This document shows positions 38,260 through 49,791 of a stretch of 64,000 bases of DNA, in pieces. Source of the DNA: Distichodus sexfasciatus. Taxonomy: Eukaryota > Chordata > Actinopteri > Characiformes > Distichodontidae. Numbering within the stretch: the stretch's first letter is position 1; every line of letters begins with the position of its first letter. The notes below the pieces were generated by a model. That model was not told the DNA's origin and searched no databases. It worked only from the letters and a program-made list of their open reading frames with translations. Location of the stretch: the NCBI GenBank assembly GCA_032718565.1, contig JAVGVS010000236.1, forward strand, positions 372,001 to 436,000, written 5' to 3'. Made by a program: the position numbers and the translations under genes.

Positions 38260-38480
38260 TGAGTTTTTAACCAGCAGAGTGAGGACATTTTTAGGAAGTG
38301 AGGACTTTTTTAGTGGTCCTCACTTCTTTAAACTGCTAAAAAAGTTTATTTGCAAAACTAAAAATGTAGAAAGATTAGCTTTTGGTTACTGAGGTTATGG
38401 TTAGTGTTAGGTGCAGTATTATTTAGATACAGTAATATAGAAGTCAACGGAAGTCCTCACTGTGTGTGTGTGTGTTAAGC
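38260..38480. repeat. Microsatellite-associated GTCCTCAC repeat
   Basis: AGTGAGGACATTTTTAGGAA, GTGGTCCTCACTTC and GAAGTCCTCACTGTGTGTG surround a 150-bp core and abut GT tracts on both sides (38217-38230, 38461-38476). Variants of the GTCCTCAC/GTCCCCAC motif adjoin CA tracts elsewhere in the window. Confidence 0.4.
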
Positions 38481-38844
38481 CAGTATAACTGTTCGCCAGC
38501 ATATCCTCACAATGTTCAACTTGAGGTTGCTTGGTATAGCCATAATGTTTCATTAGCATAATATTTGTGATTAATGACCCTAGGCCGGGTTTGTTATTGC
38601 TTGGTTATAAGACCAAAGAGTAATAACCTACATATTGTGTTGGAGCAAGAAGGTTCAATGTGATAATGTGAAAAAATGTACACATTGATTTGAACATTAA
38701 CACTATCAAAATATAATTGAATAATACTGTGAAAAGCAGATTTTAATAATAGCAGATGTCCCTGCTACTTTTCTGAGAAGAAACTTGTGTTCAGTGTCTC
38801 AAAAATGAGCGTGTGTGTGTGTGTGTGTATGTGAAAGAGAGAGG

Positions 38845-38992
38845 CAGTGAGAACTTGGAGGCCTATATCATTTTCGCTATCACGCAGCATTGCGGTTGAA
38901 GTATGTGGTAAGACAACAACAGATAGAGCGAGAGATTCAAACCCCAAAAAACAGACATAGCGAAAATGATATAGGCCTCCAAGTTCTCACTG
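38845..38992. repeat. Perfect 36-bp inverted repeat with 76-bp spacer
   Basis: The left arm 38845-38880 (starting CAGTGAGAACTTGGAGG, ending TTTTCGCTAT) is exactly reverse-complemented at 38957-38992, with no mismatch. The spacer is unique sequence. A GT tract lies just upstream. There is no transposon signature and no obvious target duplication. Confidence 0.9.
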
Positions 38993-38999
38993 AGTTTGT

Positions 39000-39378
39000 G
39001 TTGTGTTTGCACAATGAAATATCATCACATCCCCACTTGTCTTTGTATGGAAGGCAATATGTCCTCTCTCTTCTTAAAACCCACCCACAGTGAGTGGGTG
39101 AGAATGTCTCAATATGGGCGTTTTTGTCTGGATGAGCGATTGTCTGACAGTGTGTATGTGTGTTTTTGAGGATGTGGGTGTGTGTGTGTATGTATGTGTG
39201 TGTGTCTGTCGGGTCATGTACCTACACTCTCTGGGGACTTCTTTCCTTGCGGCACTGGGGCGCCTGAATCAGCATGCTCACTTGCATTACAAATTCCCCA
39301 AGCAGTCATTGGCTGGCACTGTGACTCATCGTTAGGCTGCGTAAGAGGGGCGTAGTACCTGTGGACTGAGGCACCCTG

Positions 39379-39413
<35 letters not shown>

Positions 39414-41055
39414 TGTCTGTGTGTGTTTTGTATGTCAGTATGGATTGTCTGCTGTTGTCTTCTCAGGGTGGCTGAGATGGGTAAAGTTCCAGATCTCCAC
39501 ACAGCCCATGTGGGTGGTAGTTGACGGCCTTTACAGAACGGAGACCTACCTGAAAGGGTGGCAGTAGATGACTAACCCTGGCAGTCCAGCCCTCCCTCAC
39601 ATCAGGCATTGCCATTGAAAACAGGCTGGCATCTCACCAGGGTTATGTCTGGACCATTCAAGACTTAAGAGCCTTTTTTACCCACTCTCACACTTGCTAT
39701 TGAGTTTGAAAATCACTACTTTTTGAACTGCTGTTGAACTACACTTCTTTATATCCTTTCTTTAAAAAGACCATGTCGTATCAGCAAACATACCTAGTTA
39801 ATGGGGCATAAAGAATGTGATTATTATATCTAAGCTCTCAGTTTGTGGCACTCGGTGAGTAGAAACCAGAAGGTAATTGGCTCAAAGATCAATGTATGCT
39901 GTATAGAGCTGTGGTTGTGAGCCAGTGTTTACTAAGTGAAGGCATTACAACCCATAGGATGTGACATTCTACAATCTCAAATGAAGACTTATTATTTCCT
40001 TTGTGGAAATAAAATACTGAAATTGTGATAAAAGGGGATCTTTCTGACTACAACAGCTACTGTCTGTTACACCGCTTTCTCTATTAAGGCAGGAATTTAC
40101 AGCAGAATGTCAAATTTTGGGTTATTGAGAGGCGCCAGTCCTCTACTGCCTCTTATGTCTACTAATAACTTGTGTACTGTAATAAGCTTCTGAATTGAAT
40201 CAGGCATTGCCATTTTTCAACAAGATGCTGCTGTCTTTACACTAAGCACTGAGGTCTGCTTGTGATGAATATTTCCTAAAAAGAGATCTAAACCCAAGTT
40301 TGTCGAAAGCAGCAGAAACATAGCTGTCTTACATAACAATGTCAGCGGTTTGGACTGATGCACCAGTTAGACAGATCATCACTCACTGTTTACTCACCCT
40401 CAATGTAAATAAAACAGTATAACACTGGCAGCTGAGTTTTTTCTATTGTCTGTATTTTTTACAGGAAGCATACTGTATTTTATTTTCACAGTACAATACT
40501 GTAACTACATAAAACAGAATATTAATGTAAAAGTAATACTGTATTTTTAAAACTGGTTTATCTTACTGGTTTTATCATCTGCAAAAAAAAAATCAGCAAT
40601 ACCTCAGTATCTTAAAATTGTTGCACACTTGAATGAAAAAAGGAGAAAAAGGACTTATTATTGAACTTCTTTTTTCTGGAATGCAGTTTAGAATGCAGTT
40701 TCACCTTCTTTATGTTATGTTTAGCTATCTATATCTTTCAAGTCTTTTTGTCACTGAGCATGATACAGTGATTGAGAACAAAATGCTACTATGAACCAAA
40801 GCAACACATGCCATTTTATAATTTTGAAGTATTGAAATGGGCAACAGGTGATGTGAAACGTGTTGGCAATCAGGAATGATGTAAGGAGGGAGTGAATGTT
40901 ATACCCAGAATGCTGCACCATTTTACATTTTACATATTACTGTAAGGAAAAAAATTGTAAATTTACAGCAATTTATTATGATTTGCTCATATCTTTTTGA
41001 TCACATGAATTCTCATCAATACATAAAATGAATTTTCTCAAAATAACAAGGGCCA
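39000..41055. other. Intergenic sequence with GT tracts, no gene seen
   Basis: GT tracts lie at about 39176-39210 and 39379-39426. The rest is unique AT-rich DNA. Confidence 0.5.
39379..39426. repeat. (GT)n microsatellite
   Basis: GT run with TA and TC interruptions. Confidence 0.9.
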
Positions 41056-41057
41056 CA

Positions 41058-41240
41058 AGGGTGTTGGTGGCCTAGTGGTAGGACACTCGCCTATGGACCA
41101 AGAGGTTGTGGGTTTGAATCTGACTTCTGGCATTACCTGGGTCCTTGAGCAAGACCCTTAACCCTAGGTTGCTCTCAAGGGAACTATCCATGAAATTGGG
41201 AAATGTAAGTCGTTCTGGATAAGGCCTGTAAATGTAAACA
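41058..41240 (+). mobile_element. tRNA-headed SINE, family 1
   Basis: The best-preserved copy. GGTGGCCTAGTGGTAGGAC (A-box) and GGGTTTGAATCTGAC (B-box) lead to CCTTGAGCAAGACCC and the tail TCGTTCTGGATAAGGCC..TGTAAATGTAAA. Very similar to 22965-23145. Confidence 0.85.
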
Positions 41241-41262
41241 AGAAGTCCAAAAGCGTAAAGGT

Positions 41263-41402
41263 AGTGGGGGCTGAAACTTTGTGCTGCTGACCGTAAGATT
41301 GGGGGTTCAAATTCCAGGAGATTTGGTAATTATTGTGGACAGAGCAATTCTTTAACGACAAGTTGCTCCAGGGAGATTGCTACTGTAATTAGGAAGTGAT
41401 TG
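41263..41402 (+). mobile_element. SINE family 1, truncated copy
   Basis: GGGGGTTCAAATTCCAGG (B-box), then AAGTTGCTCCAGGGAGATTG and TAATTAGGAAGTGATTG. It follows the previous SINE by about 25 bp and lacks the full tail. Confidence 0.55.
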
Positions 41403-41478
41403 AAATTTCATGTTTTTTTTTTTTCTGATACAGCATCTTCACAATGTTAGGCATGGCAACACACACACACCACAACAT

Positions 41479-41481
<3 letters not shown>

Positions 41482-41519
<38 letters not shown>
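41482..41519. repeat. (GA)n microsatellite
   Basis: Nineteen uninterrupted GA units. Confidence 0.97.
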
Positions 41520-41522
<3 letters not shown>

Positions 41523-43077
41523 CTTGGTTATTTCATTTCAGCTCTGCCTTTTCCTTGTCTGCTTATTTTACATCACAGTGGGCCCCTACCTTTCTCACCT
41601 ATCCTCCTTAGCTGTCAGTGCAAGCGTTTGTGGCAGCAGGCTCTGGGGTGCAGTCTACTCATATTGGTGTTGCTGTGTTGCAGGTTGACATCGTTTCACC
41701 TGAGGCACATTCTCTAGCCCTGGGCTCTCTACTTGGGAACGAACATCTCTCTTCCTGTCCGGAGCCATATAACAAATGATCTTCTGTGAAACTATCAAAT
41801 CCTAACTAACAGTATCAAGATTTGAATACCAATGTCTCAAAATAAAAAAAGATCAGCTGAAACAGCCTCACCCTGCCAGTGGTAAATTAGTTTATGGTGC
41901 CAAGACAAAGTAGCGAATGTAACATTCTGTTCCCAAGTGTTATTTGAGTTCACCTTAATGAAACAGGCACAAAAGGGCACACACTGCTTCATTTACACTG
42001 CTCCATTAGAGCTGTGAGTAACACACACACACATCCATTCTCTTACTTGTTTATCATCTTTATGAGCTTCTTCAATTCGGTCTTTTACTTGTTTATCATC
42101 TTTGTGAGCTTCTCCTATTAGCCATCACATTGCTACATCTAAATAATAACACATCAACTCTTAACCCTAGCCCTAAATGTGAATTTTACAAATTTACTTT
42201 TTCAAATAAAACCTTTAACTATTGTATACAAGCATTTTCTCTAATGAAAACCACTCAGTACACAAACAAAAGTCTGCTAAATCTCAGGTTTTCTTATAAT
42301 TGTATGGACACCAGGGCCTTACAAATCACCTTAAAACCTTTACACACAGATAGAGCAACAGACACACACAGACACAGAATCGTTCACACATTCCTTTTTT
42401 AGCCCTACACAGCACTGATTAATTCCCGACTGACTAACCTCCCTCTGACTAAGGAGGTATTTTAATCTCTCAGTCACTTCATTTCGAGGGAAGGGATTGT
42501 ATAACAGACAGTGCACGGCATTCGGCCAGAATGACTCAGAGCATCAGCACAAGTGGATTCTAATAAAAGTGTTAAAGTCCCTTATTTACCAACCACTGTT
42601 AAAGACGTCAAAGTGTGCAGTTGCGCAGTGACCCTCACATTTGCCCCATAATGCTTTGCTATGACCTCACTCTGTTATCTCTTCTACAGAATCATCTACA
42701 TATTTGTCCTTGCAAACAGCCTTTAGGGGAAGCCTTTTAAATGCAAGAGATGCCTCTATTATTCAGGAATGAAACAAAATCATTAATGTGGATATCCACA
42801 GTGTATAACTCTACACCACATCTGTAGGACAGGGTCAAACTGCCTCCAACTCATTTCCTGTGTTTTCTCGGTGACTTCCCATCCAACCACAGTCTCAGAA
42901 CCATGGACCATGCAGTCAATACTCTTTCAATAAATACTGACTTCATTATTAATGAAGAGAACCATGTGTAGATGTTTTATCAGACTTCTTAATGACTTTT
43001 TTGTTGCACAGTTACTAACGTGTATAAACACTCAAGAAACATTCATGTGGTGTGTACTCTCACACCAGTACAACACA
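41520..43077. other. Intergenic sequence, no gene seen
   Basis: Unique sequence apart from a two-copy 42-bp tandem repeat near 42043-42115. No supported frame. Confidence 0.5.
42043..42115 (+). repeat. Two-copy tandem repeat, 42-bp period
   Basis: TTACTTGTTTATCATCTTT followed by A/G and TGAGCTTCT occurs twice, 42 bp apart, with one substitution. Confidence 0.85.
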
Positions 43078-43262
43078 CTACATTTACAGCATGTATTAAA
43101 TACACTTATCCAAAGCGACTTTCAATTGCTAATAACAGGGACAGATCACTTGGACTTGGGTCCTCCCTGGGGTTGAAGGCTATGCTCAGGGACCAAGGTG
43201 GTTTTTAGTCACTCCTAGGGTTAAAACCCGCAATCTTGTAGCCACCAACTCGGGGTTTCAGC
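43078..43262 (-). mobile_element. tRNA-headed SINE or LINE tail, family 1-like
   Basis: It reads tail first: TACATTTACAGCATG, TTATCCAAAGCGACTTTC, then GGGTTGAAGGCTATGCTCAGG and AAAACCCGCAATC near the head. Reverse of the family-1 order. Confidence 0.55.
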
Positions 43263-43479
43263 CTACCAAATCACAAACCATGACTTTAGTGTCCATCTTA
43301 ATAAACGCTTGATAGCCTGTGGTCCTGTGCAGTGGTGATCAGGGAATTAAGCAGTCGATAGGTGATTTTTGGTTTATGATTGTGTGCCTAAAATGCTAAT
43401 GATGTCCAGCCTCAGTGGATGAACATCAGCCTTCGGAGCTGAGGATTGTGGGTTTAAGCCCCATCTGGATTTAAATTCG

Positions 43480-43682
43480 AGTAGTGGTAGCCTAGTGGTA
43501 AGTTCGCCAGTGAACCAAGAAGTTGTAGGCTCAAATCCAGCTCTATCCTCTCCGTAAAGCACAGCTACCATTACGCCCCTGAAAAAAGTCCTTAACCCAA
43601 AGTTGCTCCAAGGAGAATGTAATTAGCAAATGAAAGTTGTTATGGATAAGTGAGTCTGCCAAATGCCTTGAATGTAAATGTC
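43480..43682 (+). mobile_element. tRNA-headed SINE, family 1
   Basis: GTGGTAGCCTAGTGGTAAG (A-box), GGCTCAAATCCAGC (B-box), AGTTGCTCCAAGGAGAATG, and the tail GTTATGGATAAGTGAGTCTG..GAATGTAAATGT. Confidence 0.75.
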
Positions 43683-44519
43683 AGATAAATGTTTCTAATA
43701 AAGCAAGGAATCATAAATGTTGGGAATAAAAATCTCAAGAAAGCAATTCATAATCGTATTGTGACAACTTGGCAAAAGTGTTTTGAATGTCTGAATCCAT
43801 ATGTTTCAGGCCGAAAAGAGTAGGGGATAAACAGCTTTTAAATCTTACATGTCTGTTTATTGTCATGAACACTGATTCGTTGACCCGACTGTCAGGCATC
43901 AGGCATGGTGCTAGAACCTTGTGTTTGCCTTTGATGGTGACTGTTTTAACTGTGTTTCACAAGTCTTCATCTCAGTCCCATGGGAACAGGAGAGATCAGA
44001 ACGGGGGGAGGGTGTCTTCGTCAGAGAGAGGGAGAGAAAGAAAGAGAGAGAGTGAGAGAGAGTCCTTTGGGATGTAGATTGTTGTTAGAGCCTGAAGACA
44101 GTTGGGGGAGGGAAATGTGTTTGTGTGTGTGCATGTTTGTGTGCTTGCCTGTGGGTGCGCATGTGTGTGTGTGTGTGTGTTTGTGTCTGTTACAGACTGA
44201 GCACCAGTGAGTAGAGCGAGCCGGTGCTGACGCATGTCCGACTCATTGTGGGCTTGTGACGTCTGGATAGCCTCGCAAATCATGGAAACACTGTGGAGGT
44301 GGCTGAAGACCGGCTTTGCTGCCCATTGAAGCGTAGCCTCTTCTACCTCAGAAAGACAAAGAGGGGGAGGGGAGCCTTTCCACAATGTTGACGATATACT
44401 GGTGATAGGTAAAAGCCAAAGCAGTCCTGTATAGAACAATATATTTGTGATTCTTGTTTGATCAGAGTTTTTGGTTACAATCAAAATGACCAATATTCAG
44501 TAGCTACCCTGAATCATCA
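43683..44519. other. Intergenic sequence with GA and GT tracts, no gene seen
   Basis: GA at 44020-44062 and GT at 44117-44192. The 165-codon minus frame at 43996-44493 runs through these tracts and is judged spurious. Confidence 0.5.
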
Positions 44520-44612
44520 ATCAGACCGAACTGAGGTTGTAGGTTCAAATCTTATCTATGTCCTACTCCCAGTACTACTGCCTTTGGGCACCTGAGCTAA
44601 AGTTGCACAAGA
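44520..44612 (+). mobile_element. SINE family 1 fragment
   Basis: GAGGTTGTAGGTTCAAATC (B-box) and GGGCACCTGAGCTAAAGTTG. It has neither head nor tail. Confidence 0.4.
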
Positions 44613-46967
44613 GAGATTATTCCTATTAGTTTTTCTCAGTTGCTTTGGTGCATTTCTTAACATTTGCATAACAGGGAGTGCATTTCTCAAAACATTATGG
44701 ATGACCGGCAAAAGCAGGTCACCTCTTCAAAATCCTTAGTCCATGCCTCAAAGCAAGTATTTATGTCACTGAATATGTCATTGCCATCAAAATCCCAAGT
44801 CCATGAATCATCGTCCACGGACATGACCATTAAAATGTAAAGTCATGTCATCAATATAAAATTGGCACAATCTAAACATTTTCTGATGCACAAAACATCT
44901 GAATGACAAGGACAGGATGCATTAAAAAAAAAAAAAAAAAAACACTGACTGCAGGAGATTGATTCAAGAAGAATATTTTCTTGATTGTACAGGTATACGG
45001 TGACATACCATGCACTGCAACTGCAGTCTAGAAAAAAACGCATTTCAATACTTATAACATATGAAATAAAAAAAGAAGCAAATTACAAAATCAAAAACAG
45101 TATATACATACTAAAACTCTAAATGCTTTCTACAATTGCTGCCGATCCTGTTTATTGGGCCACATGTTCACATCTACATCACAACGGATATCTTCCTTTA
45201 CAATGCAGCGTGGAAAGAACCTCCTAGAATGTCTTATCCAGCTTCTGCAGGCGTCTGGTGTTATATCCCCACACGCAGCTTCCATGGCAGCAAGCAGTGT
45301 CATTTGTCTATGTGGGTTATGGCCATATACCTTCCACCTCCAAGCTGAGAAGAACTCCTCAATTGGGTTGAGGAATGGGGAATATGGAGGTAGGAATTCC
45401 ATCAGCATCCTGGGGTGGTTGGCAAACCACTGTCTGATTAGGTTGGAGTGATGGAAACTCACATTATCACAAATGATCACATACTTTGGTACATTTTCTT
45501 GACCAGTCTCCTCTTCAGGAATGAGATCCCTGTAGAGGATGTTCAAGAAGGTAAGCAGATGTTGGGTGTTGTATGGCCCCACAAGAGGGATACAAGTGTG
45601 GACCCCATTATCTGAAATAGCCGCACACATAGTGATGTTCCCACCCCGCTGGCCTGGCACGTCAACAGTAGCTCTCTGTTCAATCAGATTACACCCACGT
45701 CTTCTTCTTCTTTGGCCAAGTTGAAGCCACCCTCATTCATGTATATGAAAATATGTGGTTGTTCACTTGATTCCAGTTCCATTATATGCTGTATCGAACA
45801 AGATACTACAGCAAGTTTGATGCATTTTCATTCTGGAGACAATATAGAGTCAAATCTAACATATTCATTTTGCTTTCACAGCGGTAGCAAATGTGTCAAG
45901 GTGAAATCAACTGTACTGCATGTCAGTGTACAATGTTGGACTATTTGCTGTACAGTAGATTACAGTTACAGTATTACTGTACATTCTCAGTCTTACCTGC
46001 ACATAGTGGTACCGACGTTCCTTCACTCCTTCACTATTCCTTTCAAATGGTACATAGTATAACTGCTTCATACTCACTTGGTTTCTCCTCAGCACTCTGT
46101 CAATAGTTGAGATGCTGACAGACTGGACATTCTCAAAGACATTGTTGTCAGCGATAATGACAGTTCGTATTTCCTTGAGTCTTATGCACTGTAATCCCGG
46201 ATTAGTTGAGTTTACTAGAAATTTGCGAGTAAACCCGTTCCCCTCAAACCACTTTAGTTTTTACACATTCTGAAACTAAACAGATTAAGTTGTATTGACA
46301 TGGACAATCATTAGTCTTTACTAAAAATGATTAGTTCACTTAACTAATTTTCTTTGCATCCCCAAGTTGTTTGAAATAACTATTTTAAGCTAAACTCACA
46401 TACACATTGTATTTATCACTACTTATATTCATTTGTTAATATAAATAATGTGGTTTCTTCAAATGTAATTAATACCATTTTGTTTTTGTAATACTTTAAA
46501 CAAAATTGTATGGAAGAAAAGCAATAAAACATTTAAATGTTCAGAAAAACATTTTTTTTTTTTTTACAAAATAGAGCAAGATAACATTCTGTGGTATTGC
46601 GCAAACCAAACGACAAGTAAAGTCATTCCTTAAAATGGCATATAAACTATTTTAACCACTTTTTCATCTGACTGAATAAAAATAAACACAGCATTTACAA
46701 AATATCCACTATATCCTGAAAATTCAACACATCCAGTCAGGCATTTCAACAAGCATCTTGAACTAGTATGGAAGTCACATGAACTGTTAATTTAGGTTTA
46801 AAGAACATCATTATGCAGTCCTGTGCATACTCTGCTGCATTTAACCCTAAACCTGTAACCAGACAGAACTAGGTAGACAGAACAGATAGTGTCCACACAA
46901 GGGGACTTGTGTGTGTGTGTTTTAATATGTTACTCAATGTGCTGAAGTATCTTTGTTAAGACCTTAA

Positions 46968-47181
46968 AGGGTTAGTTTGGATATTTAGAAGTCAGCTTCA
47001 ACTCTAAATTATCAAACTGTAGATGTCTATACTTTCACAAGAGACCATTGTTAAATGTTTTATCAGCTGAGCTAAATCATGTGTGATGACACTGCAGTTT
47101 ATCAATCTGCAACAAGCCACAGCTTTACAGGTAAGGAAACTATTTCACAGAACCTGACATTTAAAAATCCAAACTAACCCT
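46968..47181. mobile_element. piggyBac-like MITE at a TTAA site
   Basis: The inverted ends AGGGTTAGTTTGGA and TCCAAACTAACCCT flank 214 bp and are bordered on both sides by TTAA (46964-46967 and 47182-47185). A TTAA duplication with CC/GG-type ends is the hallmark of piggyBac-type insertion. It has no coding capacity. Confidence 0.75.
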
Positions 47182-47185
47182 TTAA

Positions 47186-48230
47186 CTTTAAATACTAACA
47201 TCCATAGAGAACATATTGTGCTTACACACTTTCATTGTACGCTACAAAAAATACACACTGGTATCTAAATAATTGCATATTTGCAAGAGGCACAGCGAAA
47301 ATTATTTGTATGGCAAGGGCCTCCTTTAAGAACACCAAACTGTATAATGACCTTCACTCACACCTTGACTTTGGCCACATCGGAAAGTGACTGAAAATGA
47401 TGAAGTTATGGCTGTTCGCGGTACACTTGACACAGCATTTCTTTACATTACTTTCTGATGAACCTTTGAGAAGTGGACTTTAAGAGCATTAATGGAGTTA
47501 AATGTGTACAAACATTCTTGGTGTAAGCAGGGAAAGGGTACAGCTGTACTGTAACTCCCATGTTTTAACCTGCAATGTTTTAACAGGTAACCTCTCTGAT
47601 ACAAACTCACAGTACTTCCACTTCCACTTCATCTTCACAAGAACCTGCAAAGCAGAAAATGAGCAAACTATTAGCTCAAGCTGCAGTAACGTTAACCTGA
47701 CTGACAAACAAATGTTGTCGGTAAATAACGAATCACCGTGATAACACCCGACTAATATTACCGTGGTGTATTACAATAACGAGACGGCTGCACACGTTTA
47801 ACAGTTTTACTGGAACAAGTGGCTCACTATACAGGACAGGCAGCAGGTTCGCGCGGTCTGGCTCTTATACCCGGAACATGCACAATAACTCACTTAAAAG
47901 TATGGCGAGCCTAAGAGCTCAATATACCACAATTACCACGGTAGCCCTGCTAACGGCCGCGTCCTTTGCAAAGTTTGTTACATTAACAGTGTTGATATAA
48001 ATGCAAGAATCACCTCTGACACCAAACACGGGTTAACCGCGATAGCCCGCTAGCTCGCGGTTAGCATTAGCTACAAGCACATGCAAACACGCACGTTATT
48101 TATAAACACTGACTGAACCGACAGATAACCGTCTTCTTAAGACATAGCTGAGGTTAGCGTTTAGCTGTCTGCACTGATTTTATGGGGCTATTACGTAAGA
48201 TATAAAATTTAACACTCACCAGCTTTATTG
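47186..48230. other. Internal, partly CpG-rich region of the CACTA-like element
   Basis: The 47700-48130 part is rich in CpG (GGTTCGCGCGGTCTGG, CTAACGGCCGCGTCC, AACCGCGATAGCCCGC, CTAGCTCGCGG) compared with the AT-rich flanks. It may be a captured promoter or 5' flank of a host gene, or the element's own promoter. No frame is supported. Confidence 0.35.
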
Positions 48231-48236
48231 CACTGC

Positions 48237-48737
48237 TACGGAAGCGTAATGCGTTCACTTGAGAAAAAAATAATTCGGCTGTTTTTCCGAATTAACGAGA
48301 TAGTTTTCATGTAAAAAAAAAAAAAAAAAAAAGTAAAAAAAGTTCTGTTTTTCTGAATTAACGAGATACAGTTTTCATGGTAAAAAAAAAAAAGTTCTGT
48401 TTTTCTGAATTAACGAGACACAGTTTTCATGTAAAAAAAAAAAAAAAACAACCCTCAAAAGCTCTCATTTCGCCTACTTTAGAGCTCGATTTCACTGCAA
48501 TAATGTTACACCTTAGATTAATCCAGTTTCATTTTGGTTTGGGTTTGAGACACTGGGAAATACTTCAGAATCAGAAACTTTATTCATCCCGGAGGAAATT
48601 GCTCACATCACGACTGCACAATTCACAAGACAGAAGGACAGAACAATAAAGAATAGTAACCAAAAATATAGTTAAAGCATAAATAAAAAATACTCAGATA
48701 AAAAACCTTACTGCAATAAATAGAATAGACTATGTTG
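48237..48737 (+). mobile_element. TACGGAAGCG-ended element, left part (truncated copy)
   Basis: Preceded by CACTGC (48231-48236). It begins TACGGAAGCGTAATGCG and matches 49792-50286 almost base for base except for small indels. It stops at ..GACTATGTTG, where the mariner derivative begins six bases later. Confidence 0.75.
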
Positions 48738-48742
48738 GCTTA

Positions 48743-49761
48743 CAGTTTTTCTCAGTTGCTTTGGTGCATTTCTCACAACAGACTTAACATTTGCATAACA
48801 GCCAGTGCATTTCTCAAAACACTTAGTGCAAATGGCAAAACATCATGGATGACCGGCAAAAGCAGGTGACCTCTTCAAAATCCTTAGTCCATGCCTCAAA
48901 AGCAAGTATTTACGTCATTGAATATGTCAGTGCCATCAAAATCCCAAGTCCATGAATCATCATCCACAGACATGACCGCCAAAATGTAAAGTCATGTCAT
49001 CAATATACAATTGGCACAATCTAAACATTTTCTGATGCACAAAACATCTGAATGACAAGGGCAGGAAACATAAAAATAAAAAACACTGACTGCGGGAGAT
49101 TGATTCAAGAAGAATATTTTCTTTATTGTACAGGTATACGGTGACATACCATGCACTGCAACTGCTGTCTAGAAAAAAATGCATTTCAATGCTTTATGCA
49201 TAACATATGAAATGAAAAAAGTATATACATATACAATATCAAAAACAGTATATACATACTAAAACTCTAAATGCTTTCTACAATTGTTGCCAATCCTGTA
49301 TATTGGGCCACATGTTCTCATCCACATCACAACGGATATCTTCCTTTGCAATACAGCGTGGAAAGAACCTCCTAGGATGTCTTATCCAGCCTCTGCAGGC
49401 GTCTGAGAGCAATTTAAGGTGGTGCAGGAATCATTAGTATTTTGAATACAAACCAAAAAAAGTTGTGTAGAAACCTAGATGAAAAAATGACAAGTTCATC
49501 TGGAGTGTAAGACTATGCAATAGATGACTAGCACAATGCATTTTGATCATCATGACATAAGCAACCGCTGATGTATGATATAGTTGAGAATTGTACATAA
49601 GCATCTGCCTGAGTGTACTAAAGCAATTGCAAAATGACAAAAACAACCAGAAATTGCCGTTATGATGTGCACAACTGACTAGAGGTTGTGGGAATTAAAC
49701 GAGCAGTTTTGAGAACTTCAGTTCTGTTGTGAGAAACGCACCAAACAACTGAGAAAAACTG
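48743..49761. mobile_element. Internally deleted mariner-type copy with intact ends
   Basis: The ends CAGTTTTTCTCAGTTG and CAACTGAGAAAAACTG are perfect inverted repeats (more than 15 bp, extending to about 40 with few mismatches). TA lies on both sides (48741-48742 and 49762-49763). The left part matches 44627-45257 and the right part matches 51317-51733. The transposase is lost in a deletion joining GCAGGCGTCTG to AGAGCAATTT at about 49405. This is a MITE-like derivative of the family at 44627. Confidence 0.85.
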
Positions 49762-49791
49762 TATCTTTGCTCATCATGATTATTGCACTGC

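Noticed and set aside
41058..41130. Possible functional tRNA gene at the SINE head
   Set aside because: A- and B-box-like motifs are present, but no complete cloverleaf could be drawn. The body and tail match other SINE copies.
43996..44493. 165-codon minus-strand open frame
   Set aside because: It runs through GA and GT microsatellites, giving Thr-His and Ser-Leu repeats. No domain or splice support.
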